DNA of 64,000 bases, taken from NCBI RefSeq assembly GCF_014356525.2, contig NC_052517.1, forward strand, positions 6,219,500 through 6,283,499. Reading direction: 5' to 3'. Both the position numbers and the translations under genes were made by a program. Under the pieces are notes generated by a model. That model ran no database searches, had not been told where the DNA came from, and was given only the letters and a program-made list of their open reading frames with translations. This document shows positions 40,449 to 55,099 of the stretch, piece after piece. How positions within the stretch are numbered: position 1 is the first letter of the stretch; each line of letters starts with the position of its first letter. Source of the DNA: Nilaparvata lugens (Eukaryota > Arthropoda > Insecta > Hemiptera > Delphacidae).

Positions 40449-41497
40449 CATACGTTTGATAGCCTAGATTTCGTACTTCTTTGATTAAATAGAAATTTCT
40501 AAAATATTGATCTATATTTTTTTTTCAATTAAATACCTTTAATACTAATTTTTTACTTGCGCAAGTATTACTCTTATTAATTTCTCAATTTACAATAACC
40601 CTCTCGGCGAGCTAGCCTTGATCATCAGATTAATTCGAAGCACTAGGGCGCCCATCACTAAATTCAAATTTAATCACTCACGTGTCGAAAATCTTCTTGT
40701 AAGCCGCCGATGTCGATCCAACTCCATGTGGTCCGGGAATATGGTAGCCGGAATCGTCTCCTCCAAGGGGTTATAAATTTAATTAAAATGAAAAATGACT
40801 TCTGCTTCACAATAGCATCACGAAGTCTTTTAAGAAATTTAATAATTTACTTTAACTTTAATTTTTACAAAATTATTAATAAGGTACTTCGCTCTAAAAT
40901 ATTGGGGTCCTCTTATGGTGGCATCTGGCTGGCGAGTGCTGGTTCTTCCTTCTCAAGTTTTACAGATCCTCTTTCCGACTTTCAAATTAGCATAAAATTT
41001 AAATATCCCAATCCTCCGCCATTAAATTCAAATAGATCTTACAAAGAATGCCAAAATATTGCTTAGATTATATGATTAATAATTTCTTTGCATTCGAGCC
41101 ATATTGATAACATAGATTACACAAATTTTTACACAAAACTAGTACATTTATATAAATATATATAAATATTTTTGAATTGGCCTACAGTTGCCGCCTATTA
41201 ACTGCCGTTTTACTATTGGTGCATGCAAATTTTATTAGGTATTCATGCGCCTGGTAACTCTTATTTCCTGAATACATTAAATTATTTTTATTTGGTTTTT
41301 TATTTATGCTCTTTGCATGCTAGTTAATATTCTATATATTAATATTAATTCCATGCTAACTAATAATTAGCCACGTGGACGGGTGTTTTTTCACATTGCA
41401 CACCATCCGAATGCAATAAAGCTCTGCCAAGGGGTTTTGGTCAGATTCTACGTTCTTCGGTTTGATCGATCTCTAGGTCACCGATCTGTGAATACAT
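40449..41497 (-). mobile_element. LTR copy with an internal deletion at its edge
   Basis: Matches 29927-30990 at very high identity, then jumps to the sequence found at 31888 (CTCCAACCGATACCCATCCC). The joint GAATACATCTCCAACC merges AATACATCT with AATACCTCT. In - orientation it lies upstream of the gag remnant, where a 5' LTR would be. Confidence 0.6.
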
Positions 41498-42459
41498 CTC
41501 CAACCGATACCCATCCCTAAAAAATACTGCAATTATAAGGTGAACCTTACTATCATGTTAATTATTTATGAATCAGCTCATTTGAATTAAGGTCTGAGCT
41601 GATTCTCCAAAAAAATATCATTCATTCCCACTCCTTCAGTTTGCGATTTATATGCTGGCTCTTTATTTGAGGCTCTCATATCCTATGGTTGTTCAAACTC
41701 TGGCGAGAGCTGGCAGACAAATTCAGGAATCAAAGAACTCTTAAGGATAGCAGAAGGAATTCAACTACCACTACACAAAGAGTGGGCCTCAAGTATGTAT
41801 TGCAAACAATTGAAATCACTGAATTTAAGTGTTTTATTAGTTAAAATGAGTTAATAAAATTCCAGATACGAGGAATTGAGAAGAGAAAAGACTAAATTCG
41901 TTCTCTTTTCCACCGCTAGAATGAGTGACGTATGCATGCCAAATCACCCCAATTTGTCATTATTGATTGAGAGGGATGCATCCATGTTATTCATGAGAAG
42001 ATCTGACAGTTTGACATAGGGTGGCTCATGGCACTGTGAGATTCATGTATTTCTGTCAGTATTTCTCATGAATAACATCAATGCACCCCCCCTCATCAAT
42101 ACTGACTACCTGAATTTGGATATCTTGCATGGCACACAATCTAGCGTCCAGAAAAGGAACTAACTTAAGCTTTTTCCTTCTCCATTTCTCGTCTGAGGCA
42201 TTTTATAAACTTATTTACGATAATTAAACACTTCATTCATGTGATTGTGATTGCTTTCTGAACATGTTTGAGGGTCAATCTCTGTGAAGCACTAGTGAAA
42301 TTCCTTCAGCTTTCCTTCATAACTCTGTTATTCATTGATTTTATCACTAGCTCTCGCCAGAGTTTGTACAGTCATATGATATGAAAGGCCCAATGTTCCA
42401 GCATTCAGTACTATTAGCGATATTCAATAATTATATTATTTTCCACTACATGACTTTTT

Positions 42460-45285
<2,826 letters not shown>

Positions 45286-45286
45286 A

Positions 45287-46849
45287 GGTATTGAAAGGAT
45301 AGTCCTGGTATAGATTGAAAAACAGGTTGTTCTGAGATGTTTGGAGCTCTTTATTCAAATATAATGATACCATTCATTTGAGGAATAGTTTATCAGTAAT
45401 GTCTTCATTTGAAATTGAATTTTCATAGTTCCTCTAAGAGGGTTAAAGATATCGGGAAGATTGTGCTGGCCCTGGTATAGATTGAAAAACAGGTTGTTCT
45501 GAGATGTTTGGAGCTCTTTATTCAAATATAATGATACCATTCATTTGAGGAATAGTTTATCAGTAAAGTCTCAATCTGAAATTAATTTTTCATACTTTCT
45601 TCAAGGGTGTACATTGGAAGGGTAGTCCTGATTTGTATTCAAAAACAGATTGTTCCAAGATATTTGGAGTTCTCTTTGAACATGATTACACCATTCAATT
45701 GAGGAATAGTTTATCAGTAAAGTCTCAATCTGAAATTAATTTTTCATACTTTCTTCAAGGGTGTACATTGGAAGGGTAGTCCTGATTTGTATTCAAAAAC
45801 AGATTGTTCCAAGATATTTGGAGTTCTCTTTGAACATGATTACACCATTCAATTGAGGAATAGTTTATCAGTATTGTCTAAATTTTAAATTGATTTTTCA
45901 TGGATCTCTCAAGGACTGTAGAGTTATCGTGAAGCTAGCCCTGGTATAGATTGGGAAAATAGGTTGCTCTAAGATGTTTGGAGTTATTTCTTGGATAATA
46001 TCATTCAGTTAAGGAATAGTTTATCAGTAATGTCTTCATTTGCAATTGATTTTTTATAGTTCCTTCAAGGGTTGTAGGTATTGAATGGTATAGATTAAAA
46101 AACAGGCTGCTCCAAGAGGCTTGGTGTTATTTCTTGAATGTAATGATATAAGTCTAATTCAATTGAGGGATAGTTTATCAGTAATGTCTTCAATTGAACT
46201 TGATTTTTTTATATTCCCTTCAAAAAGGGCTTTAGATATCGTCGAGATAGTCCTGGTTTGGATTCTAAAACAGGTTGCTCCAAGATGTTTGAAGTTATTT
46301 GTTGAATGTTATGATATAGGCCTGATTCAATTGAGAAATAGTGTATCAGTGTTGTCTACATTGAAAGTTGATTTATTACAGTTCCTTCAGAAGGGTTGTG
46401 CATATCGGGAAGCTAGTATTGAAAATATAGTCCTGGTATAGACACAAAGTATAAGGAATCTTTTCCGTGGTATAGATTAAAAACCAGGTTGCTCCAAGAT
46501 GTTTGGAGTTATTTCCTTGGATATAATGATACGATTAAACTGATGAATAGTTTATCAGTAATGTCTTCATTTGAAATTGAATTTTCATAGTTCCTCTAAG
46601 AGGGTTAAAGATATCGGGAAGATTGTGCTGGCCCTGGTATAGATTGAAAAACAGGTTGTTCTGAGATGTTTGGAGCTCTTTATTCAAATATAATGATACC
46701 ATTCATTTGAGGAATAGTTTATCAGTTATTTCTTCATTTGGAATTGATTTTTCCTAGTTCCTTCAGGTGTATAGATATTGGAAGAATGATCCTAGTTTGA
46801 ATTCAAAAGCAGGTTGTCTTAAGAGTTTTCAGCGTTATTTGTTGAATAA
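45287..46849 (+). repeat. Satellite, about 10 monomers of about 160 bp
   Basis: Monomers contain TGGTATAGATTGAAAAACAG, GTTCTGAGATGTTTGGAG, and GAGGAATAGTTTATCAGTAA. The CAGGTTGTTC landmark appears at about 45322, 45488, 45644, 45808, 45960, 46101, 46270, 46484, 46650 and 46810. Adjacent monomers differ, but 45397-45560 and 46558-46720 are nearly the same, indicating out-of-register exchange. No gene. Confidence 0.85.
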
Positions 46850-47605
46850 TTGACCGAACGTAGTGAGGTCTATGTTTTAACTCGGATTTTCTATGTATGT
46901 CTGTATGTAACGCATTTACGGCCAAACGCGTTGATAGAATTCGATGAGATTTGGCAGGAATATTCCTTTTCTTTTTCAACTGCGCGTCGATGTATACATA
47001 TAGTCCAGTCACTATATACATTGTTGTATGCAATTTATATTGTAGTTCTGATTTTTTAATATATTATTTGGGTACATACGAGAAGTTCAGAACAAACTTC
47101 TTCATGCAAAATTTCTTTGTGCTAGAATACAGAGTGGCCCAAGAACGTCGTATTTTCGGCTCATTTTCCATTTTCAGCTATTTCTGCCAAATCTCGTAAT
47201 CAGACAGAAAAATTTGCTCTTGCCTTTTTTAGATGATAAAATTCTGAATAAAATGAGATCAATAGGAACTCTCTATCTCCAATGAGTACTGAGTTATGAT
47301 TTTTCAAAAATGAGAGGAATTTGAAGAAAAAATAATGTTTTATGAATTTTAGTTTTTGGTCAACAATATCTTTCGATTGTTGCCATTTAGATGTATAATT
47401 CAAAATCCCTCTGGGCGTGTTTCTGTGCTCTACAATCTGAGATCAGGTAGAGCGTTCTATCTCATATGGATTTCCAGGTACACCTGACAACAATGCTCTT
47501 TGTATTGTGAAAAACAACTAATTTTAAGCTTCAACCATCATCACCAACTACATTGTCATCACATTGATATTTCGCACAATGAAATAAGTTCATGAGATTA
47601 TGTTC
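46850..47605. mobile_element. Relative of the 38-945 foldback with complete 5' end and inverted loop
   Basis: It begins TTGACCGAACGTAGTGAGGT, like the Helentron-like family. The segment 47020-47330 matches the left arm of 38-945; 47335-47605 matches the loop (359-610) in reverse. No second arm. Bases 47606-47850 (TTCCTAGTGGAGAGGCGCGC...) are unclassified. Confidence 0.65.
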
Positions 47606-47850
47606 TACAAGAATCACCCGTTAAAAGCACTTCATTACCGTATTTCCTAGTGGAGAGGCGCGCTTAATGACACCTCAAGGATCAAAATTTCAAACACGTA
47701 TAACTTTTGACACAATGCTCAGATTTCATCGTGCTACACTTCATTCTTCTCGGCTCGTCAAGGCGGTCCAAAATCATGCATCATAAGTCGAATTCGGTTG
47801 AAAAATGGGAAATTTATTGTTGAGTGCACTTCAGCCCATATTCCAATACA

Positions 47851-48108
47851 CAAAAATCTGGTGTGGCGCACTCACACAACTTTTCTTGCCGTTATGAAAA
47901 TTGATCAACTGACGCTAGTGTTCACGCGCTTAAGTCTACTTACTATTTAAAGATCTAAGCCAGCTGATGACAGGACAAAAACGCTGCAGACACACGAAAT
48001 CTGCTATCTGTTCATAATGAATGATTTAATAGAATCAACACTTGCCAACAGTTTGCAAATTGAATAATCTCATTTTCTCGAACTTCGAGTTTATTTATAA
48101 TTATAGTG
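47851..48108 (+). repeat. Element C fragment
   Basis: TCTGGTGTGGCGCACTCACA to about TTTATAATTATA; it stops where the GAA microsatellite begins and lacks the CA part. Confidence 0.65.
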
Positions 48109-48244
48109 ATGCTTATGATGAGAGTGATGATGAAGAAGAAGAAGAAGAAGAAGACGAAGGAGAAGAAGACGAAGGAGAAGAATAAGGACACAGGAGGAGG
48201 AAGAGGAGAAGAAGAAGTAGAAGAGGAAGAAGACTGAAGGAGAA

Positions 48245-48488
48245 AAAATAAATTCGTATGGCTTTTGTTGGTGGGGAGTTCCTTGCGGGAATGTTCCACC
48301 GCCTGAATATATAATTTAAGCCGTCAATGGGCCTTACGACTGTCATACTTCAGCCGGGACCGACAGTTTAACGTGCCCATCCGATAACACGGGAGTGATC
48401 TGTTTAAAAAACTTTTGGCTCTCAGTGGGGGTTGAACCCGGGATCTCTATGCTGCTACGCAAGCACTCTATCCACTAGACCACGGATC
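48245..48488 (-). mobile_element. tRNA-derived SINE with 12-bp TSD
   Basis: On the - strand it starts GATCCGTGGTCTAGTGGATA (A box TGGTCTAGTGG), then GGGTTCAACCC (B box), giving a tRNA-like head of about 75 bases, then a body with GTCCCGGCTGAAGTATGACA and GGCGGTGGAACATTCCC, ending in an A/T-rich tail. ACTGAAGGAGAA stands at both borders (48233-48244 and 48489-48500), a perfect duplication of the host GAA repeat. 244 bp. The head is not a functional tRNA gene: the acceptor stem is not closed. Confidence 0.9.
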
Positions 48489-48601
48489 ACTGAAGGAGAA
48501 GAAGAAGGACACAGGAGGAGGTAGAGGAGAAGGAGGTGGAGGAGAAGAAGAAGTAGAAGAAGAAGAAGAAGACTGAAGAAGAAGAAGAAGAAGAAGAAGA
48601 A

Positions 48602-48893
48602 GAAGAAGACTGATTGATTGATTGATTGATTGATTGAGTACTTTATTTATGTAGATTACAATATATACTGGCTTATACACTTATATACAATAGCTTACAA
48701 TACAGCAACATTATAGATGAATTTACATAATATAGACTAAGAAAATAATTATTGAACTATATATGATATGAAAAAGCAATTTGTAATATAATAACTATAG
48801 ATAATAATCATATTGTTATGCATCTACATAAATTGGCGGAGCTTTGGACATATCAATGTCCATTCTTTGGGAAGAATATAACAAACGTCTTCT
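48602..48893 (-). mobile_element. LINE/SINE 3' end with (TCAA)n tail, copy 1
   Basis: On the - strand it runs from ATGTCCAAAGCTCCGCCAAT through ATAAATAAAGTACTCAATCA and ends in (ATCA)n. Copies 2 and 3 lie at 62593-62880 and 63147-63425 in the same orientation. All three are 5'-truncated and border purine microsatellites. No ORF. Confidence 0.65.
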
Positions 48894-49480
48894 GGGAAGA
48901 AGAAGACGAAGGAGAAGAAGACGAAGGAGAAGAAGACACAGAAGAAGAGGACACAGGAGGAGGAAGAGGAGAAGAAGAAGTAGAAGAAGAAGAAGACTGA
49001 AGGAGAAGAAGAAGGACACAGGAGGAGGAAGAGGAGAAGGAGGTGGAGGAGAAGAAGAAGTAGAAGAAGAAGAAGAAGACTGAAGAAGAAGAAGAAGAAT
49101 GAAGAAGAAGAAGAAAAATGAAGAAGAAGAAGAATGAAGAAGAAGAAGAATGAAGAAGAAGAAGATGAAGAAGAAGAAGAAGAAGAAGAGGAGGAGAAGA
49201 AGAAGAAGAAGAAGAAGAGGAGGAGAAGAAGAAGAAGAAGAAGAAGAAGAAGAAGAAGAAGAAGAAGAAGAAGAAAATGATGAGGGATGAAACTCATTAA
49301 ACATTAGTTATGAGGGCTCATGAAGCATTAGATAGTCAACAACATTATAACACTGTTAATAGGGGTGAAATTTGTACTATGAGTTAACTGTGAACATTAG
49401 TTAACATATGCGTGGCGAACATTAACAAGATATATAACCCTTATCAGCTATTAGCAAGTCCCAAGCCAAAGCTATAGTGG

Positions 49481-50452
49481 ATTCCACGTTATAATGGCAG
49501 TGTTTGATAAGCAATGGTATTGCTATCCTTGTCTATCATTCAACAAAGCAGATAGCGCTATCCTGTTTTGTATCGGATTAATGTGTTGTGTATCAAGTTG
49601 AGATGATACTGTATCATATTGTGTTGATACTGTATCATGTGTGGTAATACTGTATCGTAGTGTGTTGATACTGTATCGTAGTGTGTTGATACTGTATCGT
49701 AGTGTGTTGATACTGTATCGTAGTGTGTTGATACTGTATCGTAGTGTGTTGATACTGTATCATATTGTCGTTAAGTGGAACACTAATAATAATTGCTATA
49801 GCGAGGTCCACGTTATAATGGCAGTGTTTGATAAGCAATGGTATTGCTATCCTTGTCTATCATTCAACAAAGCAGATAGCGCTATCCTGTTTTGTATCGG
49901 ATTAATGTGTTGTGTATCAAGTTGAGATGATACTGTATCATATTGTGTTGATACTGTATCATGTGTGGTAATACTGTATCGTAGTGTGTTGATACTGTAT
50001 CGTAGTGTGTTGATACTGTATCGTAGTGTGTTGATACTGTATCGTAGTGTGTTGATACTGTATCGTAGTGTGTTGATACTGTATCATATTGTCGTTAAGT
50101 GGAACACTAATAATAATTGCTATAGCGAGGTCCACGTTATAATGGCAGTGTTTGATAAGCAATGGTATTGCTATCCTTGTCTATCATTCAACAAAGCAGA
50201 TAGCGCTATCCTGTTTTGTATCGGATTAATGTGTTGTGTATCAAGTTGAGATGATACTGTATCATATTGTGTTGATACTGTATCATGTGTGGTAATACTG
50301 TATCGTAGTGTGTTGATACTGTATCGCAGTGTGTTGATACTGTATCGTAGTGTGTTGATACTGTATCGTAGTGTGTTGATACTGTATCGTAGTGTGTTGA
50401 TACTGTATCATATTGTCGTTAAGTGGAACACTAATAATAATTGCTATAGTGA
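49481..50452 (+). repeat. Higher-order repeat, three 324-bp units
   Basis: Unit starts at about 49481, 49805 and 50129 (TCCACGTTATAATGGCAGTG), with a partial fourth to about 50530. Each unit has a TATAGTGAGGTCCACG-type end, then a run of a 21-bp minisatellite (TGATACTGTATCGTAGTGTGT, 5-6 copies). Units are almost identical. The 7-residue periodic frame (VLILYRS) is the minisatellite read through and is not a protein. Confidence 0.9.
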
Positions 50453-50814
50453 GGTCCACGTTATAATGGCAGTGTTTGATAAGCGATAGTATTGCTATCC
50501 TTGTCTATCATTCAACAAAACGGATAGCGCTATCTCTTTCTCGCTTTACTCTGTTGTCAGATCATCTTTTAACAATGTAGAATTAATAATTAATTGACAG
50601 AATATTTCATCTTTTTTGGGAGAATTCATTACGAAATTATTGGAAAATATAATTTCTTGCTTAATAAGATATAATTGATTATTTTAAACGAGAGTAAACA
50701 GTTAATATTACATCAATAAACCAGTATTAGTTACCGTCTATAGAAGGCAATGACAAGACAGAGGATCGGCAACGTTGTTCTCCTTTCTTTCTCCACTGCC
50801 ATTATTGACTGAGC

Positions 50815-51835
50815 GAAGTGAGGTCTAAGATTCAAGTCGACGGTTTGGCATTTCTCTTAATGTTTAAATGTTTATATGTTGAACATTTACGGCGAAACGC
50901 GGTAATAGATTTTCATGAAATTTGACAGGTATGTTCCTTTTTTAATCGCGCGTTTACGTATATACAAGGTTTTTGGAAATTTTGCATTTCAAGGATAATA
51001 TAAAAGGAAAAAGGAGCCTCCTTCATACGCCAATATTAGAGTAAAAATCAAACTATAGAATTATTCATCATAAATCAGCTGACAAGTGATTACACAGATG
51101 TGTGGAGAAGCCAGTCTATTGCTGTATTTCCATAAGGTCTATAGTTTCAATCAGGTTCTTGTGGATGAGAATACTGCGTGAGGTCTACTGTTCACAGAAC
51201 TACTAGTATAAAAGGGAAAAGGAGCCTCCTTCATACGCCAATATTAGAGTAAAAATCAGACTATAGAATTATTCATCATAAATCAGCTGACAAGTGATTA
51301 CACAGATGTGTGGAGAAGCCAGTCTATTGCTGTATTTCCATAAGGTCTATAGTTTCAATCAGGTACTCTTGTGGATGAGAATACTGCGTGAGGTCTACTG
51401 TTCACAGAACTACTAGTATAAAAGGGAAAAGGAGCCTCCTTCATACGCCAATATCAGAGTAAAAATCAGACTATAGAACTATTCATCATAAATCAGCTGA
51501 CAAGTGATTACACAGATGTGTGGAGAAGCCAGTCTATTGCTGTATTTCCATAAGGTCTATAGTTTCAATCAGGTACTTGTGGATGAGAATACTGCGTGAG
51601 GTCTACTGTTCACAGAACTACTAGTATAAAAGGGAAAAGGAGCCTCCTTCATACGCCAATATTAGAATAAAAATAAGACTATAGAATTATTCATCATAAA
51701 TCAGCTGACAAGTGATTACACAGATGTGTGGAGAAGCCAGTCTATTGCTGTATTTCCATAAGGTCTATAGTTTCAATCAGGTACTCTTGTGGATGAGAAT
51801 ACTGCGTGAGGTCTACTGTTCACAGAACTACTAGT
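50815..51835 (+). mobile_element. Helentron-like element with tail amplified four times
   Basis: A full copy (50815-51207) is followed by three extra copies of its last 208-210 bases (51208-51417, 51418-51625, 51626-51835), each ending CACAGAACTACTAGT and restarting ATAAAAGGGAAAAGGAGCC. It sits in a duplicated host sequence (TAATTAATTGACAGAATATT before, AATTAATTAACAGAATATTT after). Confidence 0.8.
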
Positions 51836-52168
51836 AATTAATTAACAGAATATTTCATCTTTTTTTGGGAGAATTCATTATGAAGTTATTGAAAGATATA
51901 GTTTCTAGCTTAATAAAATAAAATTGATAATTTTAAACGAGAATGAACAGTTAATATTACATCAATGAACCTGTATCAGCTACTGTCTTTGGAAGGCATT
52001 GACAAGACAGAGGATCGGCAACGTTGTCCTGCTATCTTTCTCCACTGCAGAAAGATATCTTTATATCTCTATCTCTTTATATCTCTATCTTTATCCCTTC
52101 AAACTGACAGTTACTTTTATGAACTACATCATTTGATACTCATTCAACCAGTTATGAGTGAAGCACAC

Positions 52169-53207
52169 TATAGTGATGTCCACGTTATAATGGCAGTGGA
52201 GAAAGATAGCAGAACAACGTTGCCGATCCTCTGTCTTGTTAATGCCTTCCAAAGACAGTAGCTGATACAGGTTTATTGATTCAATATATTAACAGTTTAC
52301 TCTCGATTGAAATAATTAATTTTATTTTATTAAGCAATAAATAATTTTATTATTCAATAATTTCCTAATGAATTTCCATAATCAAGATTAAATATTTTGT
52401 TGATTAATTATTAATTCCAATTAATGCCTTCCAAAGACAGTAGCTGATACAGGTTTATTGATTTAATATATAACAGTTTACTCTCGATTAAAATAATTAA
52501 TTTTATTTTATTATTCAATAATTTCTTAATGAATTTCCATAATCAAGATTAAATATTTTGTTGATTAATTATTAATTGCAGTTAATACCTTCTAAAGACG
52601 TTAGCTGATACAGGTTCATTGATGTAATATTAACTGTTCATTTTCGTTTAAAATAATTTATTATATTTTGTTGAGAGAGAAATTATATTTCTCAATAACT
52701 TCATAATGAATTTTCATAATATTATTAAGATGAAATATTTTGTTAGTTAATTGTTAGCATTGTTAGAAGACGATCTGGCAACAGAGCAAAGCGAGAAAGA
52801 GATAGCACTATCAGCTTTGTTGAATGATAGACAAGGATAGCAAAATCGTTGCTAATCAAACACTGCCATTATAACGTGGACCTTACTATAGCAATTAGTG
52901 TTCCACTTAACGACAATATGATACAGTATCAACACACTATGATACAGTATCAACACACTATGATACAGTATCACCACACATGATACAGTATCAACACACT
53001 ATGATCTAGTATTACCACACTATGATACAGTATCACCACACATGATACAGTATCAACACAATATGATACAGTATCATCTCTACTTGATACACAACACCAT
53101 AATTTGATACAAAACAGGATAGCGCTAACTGCTTTGAGGAATGATAGAAAAGGATAGCAATATCATTGCTAATCACACACTGCCATTATAACGTGGACCT
53201 CACTATA
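52169..53207. mobile_element. TIR element with TATAGTGAGGTCCACGTTAT ends
   Basis: 29-base terminal inverted repeats (TATAGTGATGTCCACGTTAT... and complement at 53179-53207). The interior has three diverged units starting AATGCCTTCCAAAGACAGTA (52240, 52434, 52586) and an inverted version of the TGATACAGTATCA minisatellite (52915-53085). The same end occurs in 49481-50452 and 60688. Non-coding. Confidence 0.65.
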
Positions 53208-53377
53208 TAGCCCACTGTATATAGCGACTGATAATGGGTTGATAGATTTTACAAACAGTATAAAGGTATCTAATTACTCTTGAACAGATATATAAGTCAA
53301 AACAGATATAGACATATACTCTTGCAAATTGTTGTATGTGTAATATATATATTACTGGTACATGTTAACTACAATAT

Positions 53378-53634
53378 AATAAAGGAAAGAACTGGCTTAT
53401 ACAGGTGGGGGATAGGAAATTCACGAATGACGCATCATCACGTCTCAACTACTCAACTCATTAACTTGAAACTTTGTTTATAGATTCCTAATTTACCGTG
53501 GATGGTTAAAGGCCTATTTTTGATTCTTGAAGATTTCTTTAGGTTAAGTTTTCAGTTTTTCAAGTTTCATAATATACCGTTGCGAAGCACCGGTCCTGCT
53601 AGTCGCTGGTTGTGAACCACCGGTCCTGCTAGTC
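53378..53634 (+). mobile_element. Helitron 3' part with doubled terminus
   Basis: CTTATACAGGTGGGGGATAG through CACGTCTCAACTACTCAACT to GCGAAGCACCGGTCCTGCTAG|T. A second terminus, GTGAACCACCGGTCCTGCTAG|T, follows 29 bases later. A 95-base inverted relative lies at 61708-61800. The 5' end is not identified (53208-53377 is AT-rich and unclear). Confidence 0.65.
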
Positions 53635-53649
53635 AAGAGATAAAAATAT

Positions 53650-54333
53650 AAAAAATCTGGTGTGGCGCACTCTCGCAACTTTCCTTGCCGTTATTAAAAT
53701 TAGTCACCTGACGCTAGTGTTCCCGCGCATCTCAAGTCTACTATTCAAAGATTTGAGCCAGCTGGTGACCGGGCAATAACGCTGGAGACACACATGAGGT
53801 CTGCTATCTCTTCATAGTGAATGATTAAATAGAATCAACAATAATTTGCAATTAAATAATCACATTTTCCCGAATTTAAAGCTAATTTTCAATTTTAGGT
53901 GAAAATGTTAGGTACTGAACATTAATTGTAGAGATTTTCATGCTCAATCTACTCCACTTGATTTTTTTTGTTTCAATTGTATCTGAAGCCTGATAATTGG
54001 TAATCTATCTGCATTGATGGGGCGGAGCTACTGAAAGTTTTACAGATATGGGACTTGTGCCAGTTGATAGAGCTTATCGATGACTATTTTAGGTATGAAT
54101 TTGATCAAAATCGTTGGAGCCGTTTCCGAGAAAATCACGAAAAACCCTGTTTTTGACAACATTTTCGCCATTTTAGCCGCCATCTTGAATTGCATTTGAT
54201 CGAAACTGTTCGTGTCGGATCCTTATAGTGAAAGGACCTTAAGTTCCAAACACAGACGCACATACACTCGTACACACACACACAACACACACACACACCA
54301 CACACACACCACACACACACACACAACACACCA

Positions 54334-54395
<62 letters not shown>

Positions 54396-54597
54396 ACACA
54401 CACACACACACCACACACACACACACAACACCACACACACACATACACACACATACAGACCAATACCAAAAGCCACTTTTTCGGACTCAGGGGACCTTGA
54501 AACGTATAGAAATTTTGAAATTTTGAATTTACCTTAATTTTTTTCGGAAAGCAATACTTTCCTTACCTATGGTAATAGGGCAAGGAAAGTAAAAATT
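53650..54597 (+). mobile_element. Element C, the most complete copy
   Basis: Near its ends stands ACTTTCCTTGCC: left at 53679, and inverted at right as GGCAAGGAAAGT (54580). In between come ACGCTAGTGTTCCCGCGCAT, GATGGGGCGGAGCT.CTG, TGTTCGTGTCGGATCCTTAT and a CA tract (54262-54450), then GCCACTTTTTCGGACTCAGG. Truncated copies fill the 20.9-45.3 kb array and 47851-48108. Non-coding. Confidence 0.65.
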
Positions 54598-54623
54598 CAA
54601 GTACCCTTTTCAAAAACTTTTAC

Positions 54624-54968
54624 GGCCGGTTCCCGAGCTCGGGATTCAGCTGAGTTCTAGACTGTAAACAGCTGGAGTCACAAAATTGGCTTTCTGAAAC
54701 GGCGCGTAGTCGCAGTTTTTATGACAATATTTATTTTCAGATTTCTATAATTTGGAAACGTTTTCCCTTGACGAAATTAAACATTCCTAAATAATTCAAA
54801 ATAGCTGAAACTTACCACTATTTGTGTTCAGTTTTCTAGTTGGAAATTCAATTTAAACGTGACTTGACTATGACTACGACTACACCCCGTTTTGGAAAGT
54901 CAATTTTCTGACTCCAGCTGTTTAAAGTCTAGAACTTAGCTGAATCCCGAGCTCGGTAACCGGCCCTC
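54624..54968. mobile_element. MITE with GGCCGGTTCCCGAGCTCGGG ends
   Basis: About 345 bp, inverted repeats of about 60 bases: ...GATTCAGCTGAGTTCTAGAC at the left and mirror at the right (54915-54968). Relative of 5185-5630. Bases 54970-55490 also hold an inverted pair (AAGCCGATAGTCCACG.. / ATCTACTTATGCTATG..) around 55100-55380. Confidence 0.65.
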
Positions 54969-55099
54969 AGTCACAAATTTTCAAAAATGTTCGAGAAGTG
55001 TACTTGGATTTGATTTTTTTTTATTTGTTGCTAATTGAGTGTCGCCCTAACCAAATCGTTAAGATAGTACAAGTTGTATATTCAGAGTAAGGTACATAG

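Larger units (their letters stand above)
34701..42459 (+). repeat. Array unit 7, enlarged by several insertions
   Basis: In order: J copy (34930-35340), inverted LTR fragment (35467-36443), Helentron-like copy (36631-37064), TIR element (37320-37990), gag remnant (37993-39284, - strand), AT-rich stretch 39400-40435 with no gene seen, LTR copy (40449-41497), TIR element (41695-42365). Confidence 0.7.
48113..49276. repeat. Polypurine (GAA/GGA)n microsatellite with nested insertions
   Basis: Blocks 48113-48240, 48490-48601 and 48893-49276. A longer motif with GACACAGGAGGAGG and GAAGAAGTAGAAG repeats in all three, so one tract was split by the SINE and the LINE end. Glu/Arg or Ser/Leu frames are artefacts. 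Bases 49277-49480 show nothing. Confidence 0.9.

Noticed and set aside
46121..46441. 106-residue frame
   Set aside because: It crosses two satellite monomers and reflects their period.
48420..48488. Functional tRNA gene on the - strand
   Set aside because: A and B boxes are present, but the acceptor stem does not close and the sequence continues into a SINE body with a shared TSD.
48012..49304. Ser/Leu/Phe- or Glu/Arg-rich proteins (also 5945-6536, 55466-56001, 57418-57870, 62044-62655)
   Set aside because: Low-complexity frames produced by GAA, GGA or GA repeats; open in several frames at once.
49605..50420. CRISPR-like array of regular 21-base repeats, or a heptad protein VLILYRS
   Set aside because: There are no unique spacers and no cas genes, and the DNA is eukaryotic; it is a head-to-tail minisatellite inside a 324-bp higher-order repeat.
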